Positions 18,431 through 26,342 of a DNA stretch of 64,000 bases are shown piece after piece (positions within the stretch are counted from its first letter, which is position 1; each line of letters starts with the position of its first letter). The position numbers were made by a program, and so were the translations under genes. Source of the DNA: Pseudoalteromonas xiamenensis (GTDB lineage Bacteria; Pseudomonadota; Gammaproteobacteria; Enterobacterales; Alteromonadaceae); assembly GCF_030994125.1 (NCBI RefSeq), contig NZ_CP099918.1, forward strand, positions 854,913 through 918,912, written 5' to 3'. The notes below the pieces were generated by a model, which was given only the letters and a program-made list of their open reading frames with translations, made no database searches and was not told the DNA's origin.

Positions 18431-19879
18431 ATGCTGTTGCTACAAAGAGCGAATGAACTCCTAGCTGAAAATAAGTTAAAAGAAGCGGAATTTATGTTTA
18501 AAGCGGTGCTCAAGGAAGTACCCGACAACGGCCCTGCTCTTTTTGGACTTGGTCGAATCGCGATGCGATTAGAACAATATGATCATGCAATTTATTTTTT
18601 AAAGCGTGCGTGTAACCACTTACCCAAGATGCTCGATCCCCTATTCGCTTTAGGTGATGCATTTCTTGCGGTTGGTTCTGCTGTGGATGCCAAAACTGTA
18701 CTCGAGTACACACTTAGCATTGCCAAACATAATGCTCATGCCCACTATTATCTCGGGCAATTCTATTTAAATCATGGTTTCATCTCTGAAGCCAAGAACA
18801 CCTTTACTGCGGGGCTCAAATGCCCAACCGGACCTGTTTCGGCGTTTATGTTGTTTGAATTGTCAAAATTAGACGACAGACAAAATTTAGTAGATCATAT
18901 TAAAAGTCTGAGTGAGTTACTTAATCAATATGATAACAAAAGACTCGAAGTTGTAATCCACTATGCTTTAGCCAACTGTTATCACCGGAGTGAAGATTTC
19001 AAGTCTGCATTTTTACATTATAAATTGGCAAATGAGGCTCAGTACACTCAATGTCACTTCCAAACCGAAGACATGCTTCCATTTTTTGGTTCGATAAAAT
19101 CGGTATGTGGCAGTGATTTTTTTAACCAATCTCTCGATAAAGTTACTGCGACATTTACGCCTGTGTTTATTGTAGGTTTACCACGTACAGGCTCTACTTT
19201 GCTTGAGCAAATGCTGATCCAACACGAAAACATCGACTCTTTAGGTGAAAATACGGCAATAAGTGACAAGGTTGTAAGCTATTTAGAAAAACGCGTCGAA
19301 GCACCTTTTCCAGAATGTCTGCACCGTTTGAGTACCCATGTCCTTGATTACGGACGAGAGATTTATACCAATGAAATTCGTAACGCGCGAATTGAAGCGC
19401 CTTACGTCATTAACAAGCTTCCTTCGAATTTTCAATCTATTGGGGTGATCCGTAAATTATTTCCTGATGCGCGCTTTATTCATGTCACTCGAGAGTTTAA
19501 TGCGAATGCATGGTCCGTGTATTCTAATTATTTTGAACACGATGAACCTTATTTTTGCTCTGCAAGGGAATACCAAATTTATGCTCAAGCAGAAGAAGAA
19601 CTGATGACACATTTCAAGCAATGTATTGGTCGCCATATTCACACGGTCAGCTATGAAACGCTCTTAGCTGAACCGGAAAAAACCATTAAAAGTACACTCA
19701 ACTTTTTAGATCAGTATTATGACCCTGAATGCATGAACTACTATAAAGGGAAACGATTGGTCCATACATTGAGTAAGTCACAAGTACGCCAACCCTTAAC
19801 AAAAGCGCCTATTGAGGCTTGGAAAAAATACCAAAAAGATTTTGAGGGCCTTTTAAACCAGGAATCAGTAAGCCCGTAA
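18431..19879 (+). CDS. TPR-repeat sulfotransferase
   Basis: A 482-aa two-domain protein. Residues 1-225 are helical tetratricopeptide repeats (for example A-L-F-G-L-G-R-I-A-M-R-L-E-Q-Y-D-H-A and A-H-Y-Y-L-G-Q-F-Y-L-N-H-G). From about residue 242 there is a sulfotransferase fold with the PAPS 5'-phosphosulfate loop V-G-L-P-R-T-G-S-T-L-L-E-Q-M-L, followed by L-G-E-N and a later R-E-F-N-A-N-A-W-S segment for the 3'-phosphate region. No signal peptide is seen, so it is cytoplasmic. Proteins of this type are frequent in Alteromonadales and Caulobacterales, and I recall them lying beside TonB receptors; the acceptor substrate is unknown. No strong ribosome site precedes the ATG. Confidence 0.85.
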   Translation: MLLLQRANELLAENKLKEAEFMFKAVLKEVPDNGPALFGLGRIAMRLEQYDHAIYFLKRACNHLPKMLDPLFALGDAFLAVGSAVDAKTVLEYTLSIAKHNAHAHYYLGQFYLNHGFISEAKNTFTAGLKCPTGPVSAFMLFELSKLDDRQNLVDHIKSLSELLNQYDNKRLEVVIHYALANCYHRSEDFKSAFLHYKLANEAQYTQCHFQTEDMLPFFGSIKSVCGSDFFNQSLDKVTATFTPVFIVGLPRTGSTLLEQMLIQHENIDSLGENTAISDKVVSYLEKRVEAPFPECLHRLSTHVLDYGREIYTNEIRNARIEAPYVINKLPSNFQSIGVIRKLFPDARFIHVTREFNANAWSVYSNYFEHDEPYFCSAREYQIYAQAEEELMTHFKQCIGRHIHTVSYETLLAEPEKTIKSTLNFLDQYYDPECMNYYKGKRLVHTLSKSQVRQPLTKAPIEAWKKYQKDFEGLLNQESVSP

Positions 19880-19918
19880 ATTCAATTATCTAATTAACTC
19901 TACGGGTTGGCAAAGCGA

Positions 19919-20896
19919 TTACAGAGACCTATTTTTAAGATGGGATTGGAACCAGAATAACGCGTCTTGAAATTGATCGAGACGTGCATTCGGGTGCGTA
20001 AGCATATTAATGTGGTCATAATTGCATTTATGGCCAAAACGTTTGCCAAAAATCCTAATTTCCTGTGTGCCTAAACCCGACTCTTCCATAAATTTTTTAA
20101 TGTCGATTGGTTGTGCCAATGCTTTGTCCTTAACACCTGCAATATGCAAAATTGGCGGTAGTGCCATCTTGGAAAGCGTCTTGGCATAATCAAAGTTATC
20201 ATCTGAATCTACCCAAGGTTTAATTTTCGCCCATTCCATACTTTGGCGATGTGACTTTACTGTTTCTTCATCGCTTCCCCACTTTAACTTTCGTGCAGGT
20301 AGGTATCCATGTTTCTTAGCTAAAATAGGTGCTAGACCATACCAAATCAGATTTCCCTGTATAAACTTTTGCGGGTGTCGGTTATAAAGGCTGCGTTTAG
20401 AGCCAAAATATACACAGGCATCAACGTGTGAAATCATCTCTGGAAAGCGCGCGAAATAACTGTTCATCAACACACCGCCCCAAGAATGGGCGACCCAAAA
20501 GCGAGGATATTTACCCCTGAGTCCCTTTATTCCTTCCAACATAGTCGGAATGTCTTCTAGGATAGCTTCAGTCTGTCCGTAGCTATGACCTGGGCCAATA
20601 TTAGGGATACTCTTTCCGCGACCTCGCAGATCGGCAACGTAACAATCATAGCCATGCTCAGCCAGAAATGGCGCCAACCCTTTGTTGGATTCCGTATAAA
20701 AAATTTTGCCATTTTCGACAGCTCCGTGCATGAAAAACACCGGTTCACCTGTGTTTTCATCATCGTAAATTCGACGTAAATGCAGTTTTGCACCACCAAA
20801 TGGAAGCAATATCGATTCTTGTTTGATCATCCTGATGTCTTTTATTTTTGTAAAATCAAACTCATCGTACCAGCTAAGACTATCGACAGCAATCAC
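19919..20896 (-). CDS. Alpha/beta hydrolase
   Basis: A 325-aa serine hydrolase fold. The oxyanion region is F-F-M-H-G-A-V-E-N, the nucleophile elbow A-H-S-W-G-G, an acidic residue is in A-G-V-K-D-K-A, and the histidine region is G-H-K-C-N-Y-D-H. The region R-G-R-G-K-S before the elbow is typical of esterase or lipase relatives. The start could be at a methionine 23 codons downstream (M-I-K-Q-E-S), which would remove a poorly conserved lead. It lies 46 bp after a GNAT gene on the same strand. The substrate is unknown. Confidence 0.8.
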   Translation of the reverse strand: MIAVDSLSWYDEFDFTKIKDIRMIKQESILLPFGGAKLHLRRIYDDENTGEPVFFMHGAVENGKIFYTESNKGLAPFLAEHGYDCYVADLRGRGKSIPNIGPGHSYGQTEAILEDIPTMLEGIKGLRGKYPRFWVAHSWGGVLMNSYFARFPEMISHVDACVYFGSKRSLYNRHPQKFIQGNLIWYGLAPILAKKHGYLPARKLKWGSDEETVKSHRQSMEWAKIKPWVDSDDNFDYAKTLSKMALPPILHIAGVKDKALAQPIDIKKFMEESGLGTQEIRIFGKRFGHKCNYDHINMLTHPNARLDQFQDALFWFQSHLKNRSL

Positions 20897-20941
20897 GGCA
20901 ACCCAGCTCGCCGTTTATGAAATACTTAGGCTTGTTTCCTC

Positions 20942-21793
20942 CTATCCAATTTCAAAAGACGTAATACCAAAGATTCTTCTAACATCAAGTTTAGGAATGT
21001 TACCTGTGTACATACGTGCAGTTTCAAAACAGGGCTTCATCGCATAATTATCCACTAATGCTAACGCCTGTTCGTTAATTGCAGGAACATCGAGATATAT
21101 AGTATCACCTTCCCGTAAACGAGACTGAACTGCGTCAAAAAGTGCTTGCGCGTACTCTATTTTATCGGCGAATAGTGGCCCGACCTTAACACCCTTTTCG
21201 CAATATCGAGCAACGGCATACCCTTTCAGTTTACCTTCGATGAGGTATCCAAACGCAATATGCTCAGGATGTTCAATCCAGTTTTTCAAAAATTCTTTAC
21301 GTTCAACTGGGAAAAAGGCAGTTTCAAACTGTGCCACTTTATCGAATGCAACGTCGATAAGGTCACAAACCTCTCCCGAAATTGATTTCGGTGCGACGAC
21401 AGAACCTTCAAAACGAATATTTTGATAGGCGAATTTAAATCCCGATTTTTTGTAATTATCTTGCTGTGCCACAACACCGTCTAATCCAACATTGATCCCT
21501 GAAAGATAGTTCATACCTGCTTGCCAAAGTTTATAACCAAAACCTTTTCCACGATATTCAGGTTTTACAATGTAAAACCCCAAAAAACCAAACTCATTGC
21601 CATAGTTAACCACCGAAATACTAGCAATAGGCTCGTCGCCTAAATACCCCATCAGGAACCCATTTGGATCGGCTCTATAGTAACATTCAGCATCAAATTT
21701 GCCCGGATTCCAGCCTTCAAGTTCGGCCCAGTTTGATGCCAGTTTAAGATCATCTAATGACATGGTTTTGATTGTATATTCCTGACTATTCAT
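20942..21793 (-). CDS. Two-domain GNAT N-acetyltransferase
   Basis: About 283 aa. The N-terminal half is a GNAT domain: I-A-S-I-S-V-V-N-Y, then G-F-Y-I-V-K-P-E-Y-R-G-K-G-F-G-Y-K-L-W with the acetyl-CoA pyrophosphate loop R-G-K-G-F-G. The C-terminal half (P-L-F-A-D-K-I-E-Y-A-Q-A-L-F-D-A) looks like the second GNAT-like domain of the YitH/Acetyltransf_18 type. ATG 21793 is chosen because AGGA lies eight bases upstream; the reading frame is open a little further. It is followed by an alpha/beta hydrolase gene in the same direction, a likely two-gene unit. The acceptor is unknown. Confidence 0.8.
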   Translation of the reverse strand: MNSQEYTIKTMSLDDLKLASNWAELEGWNPGKFDAECYYRADPNGFLMGYLGDEPIASISVVNYGNEFGFLGFYIVKPEYRGKGFGYKLWQAGMNYLSGINVGLDGVVAQQDNYKKSGFKFAYQNIRFEGSVVAPKSISGEVCDLIDVAFDKVAQFETAFFPVERKEFLKNWIEHPEHIAFGYLIEGKLKGYAVARYCEKGVKVGPLFADKIEYAQALFDAVQSRLREGDTIYLDVPAINEQALALVDNYAMKPCFETARMYTGNIPKLDVRRIFGITSFEIG

Positions 21794-21952
21794 GTTGATT
21801 CCTATGTTATTTATCAATCAAAGTACTTGTACTATGCGTTGCCCACCGAATAGAGCTTAACATCCTCATTTACTTTGAGTTTCCAAAGATAGAAAGCACA
21901 GCATGATGGAATAGATTATGTTTGTTAGCTAGGTTTAAAGTATACTTAGCTT

Positions 21953-22831
21953 TTGCCTATAACACGAAGAACTGTGCATACTCGAAATATTCATCGCCAA
22001 GGCTACGATTTTAAGCAACTCGTTTCCGTATACCCTGCATTGTCCAATCATATCGTAATTACTCAAAGAGGACAGCAAAGCATTGATTTCTCAAATCAAA
22101 CAGCAGTTATTACGCTTAACCAAGCCTTACTTAAGTTGCATTATGGGATAGATTTTTGGACTGTGCCAAACCCATTTTTGTGTCCTCCCATCCCAGGACG
22201 TGTAGACTACATTCATCATTTAGCCGAATTTCTAGAAATACAACCTGATTTTCATTCTCACGATAAGGTCAAAGGGCTGGATATTGGGACTGGTGCTTCC
22301 GCTATTTATCCTATTTTGGGACTAAAATGCTATAGCTGGCAATTTGTCGGTTCTGACATTAATAAAGACGCACTAAAGTTAGCGAAACAATGGTCTGAGT
22401 TTAATAACCTTGGCCTGAAATTCCGACATCAACCAAATGGCGAAATGATGTTCGATAATATTATTAAACCTGGTGAGCAGTTTACATTTACTATGTGCAA
22501 CCCGCCGTTTCACGCTTCAGCACAAGAAGCACAAGCGGGCACAGAACGAAAGTGGCGTAACTTAAAAGGAAAGACTCAATCGAATCTCAATTTTGGTGGT
22601 CATGCACCGGAATTGTGGTGCGAAGGGGGTGAACTGACGTTTATTAAAAACATGATCAGTGAAAGCCAGCAATATTCGGAACAGGTAAATTGGTTTACGA
22701 GTCTCGTGTCAAAATCCGATCATTTAAACTCTCTTGAAAAACACGCAAAAGATTTGGGCGTCACCAATTGGAAAGTTGTCGATATGGAACAAGGGAGTAA
22801 ACAAAGTCGATTTGTCGCTTGGAATTGGTAG
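21953..22831 (+). CDS. rlmF: 23S rRNA (adenine1618-N6)-methyltransferase RlmF, altered 3' end
   Basis: A 292-aa SAM methyltransferase that modifies A1618 of 23S rRNA. The N-terminus V-H-T-R-N-I-H-R-Q-G-Y-D aligns with E. coli RlmF; L-D-I-G-T-G-A-S-A-I-Y-P is the SAM loop and N-P-P-F (183-186) the catalytic motif. An in-frame stop lies just upstream, so the start is TTG 21953 or GTG 21974; neither has a strong ribosome site. The gene stops right at the end of a 322-bp segment (22508-22829) that is repeated at 24185-24506, where the frame continues for 17 more codons. The present C-terminus may therefore be a trimmed version of the ancestral one. Confidence 0.9.
   Translation: MPITRRTVHTRNIHRQGYDFKQLVSVYPALSNHIVITQRGQQSIDFSNQTAVITLNQALLKLHYGIDFWTVPNPFLCPPIPGRVDYIHHLAEFLEIQPDFHSHDKVKGLDIGTGASAIYPILGLKCYSWQFVGSDINKDALKLAKQWSEFNNLGLKFRHQPNGEMMFDNIIKPGEQFTFTMCNPPFHASAQEAQAGTERKWRNLKGKTQSNLNFGGHAPELWCEGGELTFIKNMISESQQYSEQVNWFTSLVSKSDHLNSLEKHAKDLGVTNWKVVDMEQGSKQSRFVAWNW
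22508..22829 (+). repeat. 322-bp direct repeat, copy 1 (inside rlmF)
   Basis: This segment and 24185-24506 are identical except for two positions (22514 G against 24191 A; 22721 C against 24398 A). The offset is 1,677 bp. Copy 1 is the 3' part of rlmF. Confidence 0.97.
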
Positions 22832-22855
22832 CAATATTTTATATTAAGTATCCTA

Positions 22856-22883
22856 GGTATAGGAAGCATTCACTTCCTATACC
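22856..22883. terminator. Hairpin between rlmF and the DUF4234-like gene
   Basis: GGTATAGGAAG (22856-22866) and CTTCCTATACC (22873-22883) form an 11-bp perfect stem with a 6-nt loop between convergent genes. The flanks are AT-rich, consistent with a weak bidirectional terminator. Confidence 0.65.
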
Positions 22884-22893
22884 ATTATTATAT

Positions 22894-23364
22894 TTAACTT
22901 TGGACTGATTCTGTCTGACTTGAAGAAACAACATTTTGTTTACTTTGAATCTCAGCCAAATCGTTAATACAATAGTTAATATAATAAACATTAAACAGGA
23001 ACGTATAAAACCCATTCATACGAAGGTCTATTTTATACTCGTTTGTTGCATATTCCTGTAATGCCGTTTTAGCCCTAAATGCCCACAAGATATAAAGCAC
23101 TGCGCTCGAAATTGAGAGTAATCCCGCCACAGCATCTACAGCAGCAACACCAGAACCTTGAAAAGTACCACCAAGCCCAACACATACAGCAATATAAATT
23201 GGATAGTTATCGTCTACGAGTTCTTTTTTTGTAATAGACGCTATTATTTTCGAATTTTTGAATAGCCAAAGAATTAAGTAAATTCCTGCTGTAGCAATTG
23301 ACAACAAAACAAAATTGGTAGTTTTTGTATTTACTTGTTCTTTAAGCTCGGTAATAGATGACAT
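22894..23364 (-). CDS. DUF4234-like membrane protein inside the rlmF repeat interval
   Basis: A 156-aa protein with about four hydrophobic segments. The opening T-N-F-V-L-L-S-I-A-T-A-G-I-Y-L-I-L-W-L-F-K-N is typical of DUF4234 membrane proteins, and the later Y-T-F-L-F-N-V-Y-Y-I-N-Y-C-I-N-D-L is similar to the second conserved segment. The function of the family is unknown. It is the only gene between the two copies of the rlmF 3' repeat, in a low-G+C stretch, so it is the best candidate for the cargo of whatever was inserted there. Confidence 0.65.
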   Translation of the reverse strand: MSSITELKEQVNTKTTNFVLLSIATAGIYLILWLFKNSKIIASITKKELVDDNYPIYIAVCVGLGGTFQGSGVAAVDAVAGLLSISSAVLYILWAFRAKTALQEYATNEYKIDLRMNGFYTFLFNVYYINYCINDLAEIQSKQNVVSSSQTESVQS

Positions 23365-24184
23365 GTTTCTTCCTTATCCAATAGGTATAATTTCCATCAT
23401 TGCAAGCAAAAAAGACTTGCATTATCCATGCTCGGAAGATTGACCCTTGACCGATAAAATAAGCTTTTAAAGGAAAGGTTTAGAAATGAATTACAGCCAT
23501 CAATTGTCAAGTTAGATCCTTTTTATAAACTTTAACAACGAACTAATCCATGTCCATCAATCAAACGACCGGTTACAAATGTAAAATATTTCCTAGGGCG
23601 TTTTCAAGTTATTATTTGAAATTTTATATGATATTAATATTACATCACAACTTTAGAGCTCATTCCGCAAGTGGCGAAATACAATAGTGAAACTTTAAAA
23701 CCAAAATTCGTGCAATATATTAAATATTTTCCATTCAAGAAACCACACCTTAAATAAAGCTGCTAGTTTACTTTTAAATTAGTAACCTCCTTCCATAAAT
23801 GAGTAACTACTACCTATTGCCATCTAAAAGATCGAACTCCTCATTGCTGATTAACAATCGTTTAATTTACATGATGATCAACTCCATTACTGTGATGAGC
23901 TAGGGTGTTTTGTTGCGCTATGCCATATTAGGCATCATAACGTTGACTAAGGGTCGTTACGTTCGGATTTGAAAATGTTCCGTGCTGGATTTGAAGCTTT
24001 CAAATTCGGAGACCCTAACTAAAAGCGCTCTATAGTGCTTCAAAACCAAGAAACGTTCCTAGTGACTAAGCACACCGTTCATCGTCGATTTTCTTATAAA
24101 TTGAAACTTTTTTCAACTTTCTTTCACGAGAATCCAAGTTCTTAGATTTAATACACTATGAATAATTTACCCCTTCCTTTCCCT
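23365..24184. other. AT-rich non-coding interval with a long imperfect hairpin
   Basis: About 800 bp without a convincing gene. It contains an imperfect hairpin: AGGGTC (23950-23955) with GACCCT (24011-24016) outside, and CGGATTTGAAA (23964-23974) with TTTCAAATTCG (23998-24008) inside. A smaller stem ATGCC/GGCAT (23920-23924, 23931-23935) precedes it. The first half is strongly AT-rich. It belongs to the segment between the two rlmF repeats and may be foreign DNA. Confidence 0.6.
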
Positions 24185-24556
24185 TTTCACACTTCAGCAC
24201 AAGAAGCACAAGCGGGCACAGAACGAAAGTGGCGTAACTTAAAAGGAAAGACTCAATCGAATCTCAATTTTGGTGGTCATGCACCGGAATTGTGGTGCGA
24301 AGGGGGTGAACTGACGTTTATTAAAAACATGATCAGTGAAAGCCAGCAATATTCGGAACAGGTAAATTGGTTTACGAGTCTCGTGTCAAAATCCGATAAT
24401 TTAAACTCTCTTGAAAAACACGCAAAAGATTTGGGCGTCACCAATTGGAAAGTTGTCGATATGGAACAAGGGAGTAAACAAAGTCGATTTGTCGCTTGGA
24501 ATTGGTCAGCGCAGCCTCATCAAAAGGACGAAGTCCATTTTATCAGTTCGAATTGA
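24158..24556 (+). pseudogene. rlmF 3' fragment (second repeat copy)
   Basis: An ORF of 132 codons with an unrelated short start (M-N-N-L-P-L-P-F-P) and then the last 107 codons of RlmF, nearly unchanged, from the residues just after N-P-P-F. After the repeat ends at 24506 the frame continues S-A-Q-P-H-Q-K-D-E-V-H-F-I-S-S-N and stops. It lacks the SAM-binding half and cannot be a methyltransferase on its own. The continuation and the terminator behind it suggest that this is the original end of rlmF, displaced by an insertion. Confidence 0.85.
24185..24506 (+). repeat. 322-bp direct repeat, copy 2
   Basis: Second copy of the rlmF 3' segment, two mismatches to 22508-22829. Confidence 0.97.
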
Positions 24557-24591
24557 TTTGATGTTCCAACTGCCTGTTAAGATGGATAAGA

Positions 24592-24613
24592 CTGGCTCTT
24601 CACAAAGAGCCAG
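24592..24613 (+). terminator. Hairpin behind the displaced rlmF 3' end
   Basis: CTGGCTCTT (24592-24600) pairs with AAGAGCCAG (24605-24613). The T-run is weak, but the position 35 bp after the stop of the second rlmF fragment fits a native gene-end terminator. Confidence 0.6.
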
Positions 24614-24702
24614 CACCTTTACAAAGCTAAACACCATAATTGATCAAAAAATCGTGCCACACAACAAACAAAAGGCTTAAGGCACATATTTAACAAGTAT
24701 GA

Positions 24703-25224
24703 TTAGTTTTTATTAGTCGCTTGTGTATTTGCTTTTTCTGCTCGCTTTACTTCAAGTTTCTCATTAAATTCCTGACTCAACTCCTGAATTTTTGGTAAGA
24801 AACTTTGAACCATCTTCATAGAAACTTGCATTGTATCCGACATTACCTGAGGCATTTTCGTTAGCATGGAACGTCCAGACTCAGACTCATAAAATGCTAA
24901 CATATCCGAAATTTCCTTTTCAGTGTAATGCTTTAAATAAACATCAATAATGTCTGCTCGCATTTTATCCATACTCATTTCCGTACGCATTACATCAAAA
25001 AGTTGCTTCGTGTGTTCATCAAATAACGCTTGTTCTTCTGGCGTTTTACCTAGTTTGGGTGAATTTTTCACTATAGATTGCTGCATCTGGTTATACATTG
25101 ATTCCATCATTGAATCCATTTGCATTGAAGTGAGTAGCGATTCTACTGCTTCGCGTCGCGCATCTTGCGCTTGTACGTAAAATGAAAATAGCAAACTAAA
25201 GCCTAAAACGAGCAGTTTTTTCAT
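24703..25224 (-). CDS. DUF2059 family secreted protein
   Basis: A 173-aa protein with a signal peptide (M-K-K-L-L-V-L-G-F-S-L-L-F-S-F, cleavage near V-Q-A-Q). The mature part is helical and has the DUF2059 core: Y-L-K-H-Y-T-E-K-E-I-S-D-M-L-A-F-Y-E-S-E followed by G-R-S-M-L-T-K-M-P. Expected in the periplasm; function unknown. A charged tail (K-R-A-E-K-A-N-T-Q) ends the protein. Confidence 0.85.
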   Translation of the reverse strand: MKKLLVLGFSLLFSFYVQAQDARREAVESLLTSMQMDSMMESMYNQMQQSIVKNSPKLGKTPEEQALFDEHTKQLFDVMRTEMSMDKMRADIIDVYLKHYTEKEISDMLAFYESESGRSMLTKMPQVMSDTMQVSMKMVQSFLPKIQELSQEFNEKLEVKRAEKANTQATNKN

Positions 25225-25370
25225 ACTAAATCTCCATGTTTTGATGAAATAATTTATCTTTTGCTAACTACATCAATAAGATGCTAATAACGCTTCAAAT
25301 TACCACAAACCTCAATTAGGAACAATAAAATCAACTCTACCTATTGGATATCGTTACTTCGAGAATCAAC

Positions 25371-26249
25371 TCAACTAAAGCTACGTTTAAACTCATCTTT
25401 GTATCGCCTTGATAAAGGTAAATGAGTTCCGGCCTTTAGTTTAATCTCTCCATCTCCACTTGCCTGATATTGAATGCTTTCAATAGCATGATGATTTACG
25501 CTATAGCTACGGTGAATGCGGCTAAAACCTGCAGCTTTAAGCCTCTGTGACACATTAGATAAAGTGCCTCGAAGCGGATATACACGGCCATTACTGTGTA
25601 GGTTGACGTAGTTACCTGATGATTCGAGCCATTCAATTTCGGCAACTTTAACCAAAAACTCTTTATCCAGTTTTCTAACCAAGAAATGTTCCGGATAAGG
25701 CACTACTGAATTACCATCTGGAGCTTGTTCACTAGTGATAGGAACTGCTTCTCCTTTCACCCTAGAAAAACCAAATCGCACAAGATGATATACAACATAC
25801 AAAGAAACATAGCCCCATGCATCTTTGCGGTATTCGTACCATCCTTCTCTCATCCAATCACCAAAATCATATAGTCCACCTGCCACTAAATAGACTAAAT
25901 GGCGAATTAAAACCATTAAAGCAATATGGCCTAAACTGAACACAATCGTTCCTACTAAATGAACTAAAATCTGTTTGCGAATATAACTAAAACGAGGTGG
26001 AAATGTTCGAAAAAACCAAAACAACAACGGCATTAAGCAAAATGTGCTCAACGCACTGGAGTATTCCCAAACAATCGGCTCCCACAACGAAATACTCGGA
26101 TTGCCATGTCGAGTAAACTCCATCCATTGCGTTGACGCATTGATGGAATTATTGATGAAAAGGTAGATTGCCAAGCATATATAACCATAAAAACGTTGAT
26201 GTTGGTCTAGACGTTCAAACCAAGTATTTTTTTTATCCCCAATATCCAC
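25371..26249 (-). CDS. Membrane-anchored LytTR transcription regulator
   Basis: A 292-aa protein with four hydrophobic helices in residues 20-165, a short linker, and a C-terminal LytTR DNA-binding domain from about 190: H-F-L-V-R, I-E-W-L-E-S-S-G-N-Y-V-N-L-H, L-R-G-T-L and F-S-R-I-H-R-S-Y-S-V-N. This is a one-component regulator where the membrane part would sense the signal. It is divergent from an acyltransferase gene 93 bp away, with a palindrome between them (26299-26311), so it probably controls that gene and itself. Confidence 0.88.
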   Translation of the reverse strand: MDIGDKKNTWFERLDQHQRFYGYICLAIYLFINNSINASTQWMEFTRHGNPSISLWEPIVWEYSSALSTFCLMPLLFWFFRTFPPRFSYIRKQILVHLVGTIVFSLGHIALMVLIRHLVYLVAGGLYDFGDWMREGWYEYRKDAWGYVSLYVVYHLVRFGFSRVKGEAVPITSEQAPDGNSVVPYPEHFLVRKLDKEFLVKVAEIEWLESSGNYVNLHSNGRVYPLRGTLSNVSQRLKAAGFSRIHRSYSVNHHAIESIQYQASGDGEIKLKAGTHLPLSRRYKDEFKRSFS

Positions 26250-26298
26250 CGCTAATCCCTAAAACAAGTCAGAACAAACACTTATGCGTATTTTTTTG

Positions 26299-26311
26299 GA
26301 CGTGTCACGTC
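26299..26311. promoter_or_regulatory. Palindromic operator candidate
   Basis: GACGTGTCACGTC is a perfect 6+1+6 palindrome in the 93-bp gap between the divergent LytTR regulator and acyltransferase genes. Known LytTR sites are usually direct repeats, so another regulator is possible. Confidence 0.45.
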
Positions 26312-26342
26312 ACACTTGAGAAAAATATAACTGGAGCTGGCT

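Noticed and set aside
23881..24020. Possible integron attC site in the rlmF insert
   Set aside because: The hairpin has long arms but the paired core sites (RYYYAAC and GTTRRRY) could not be placed, and there is no integrase.
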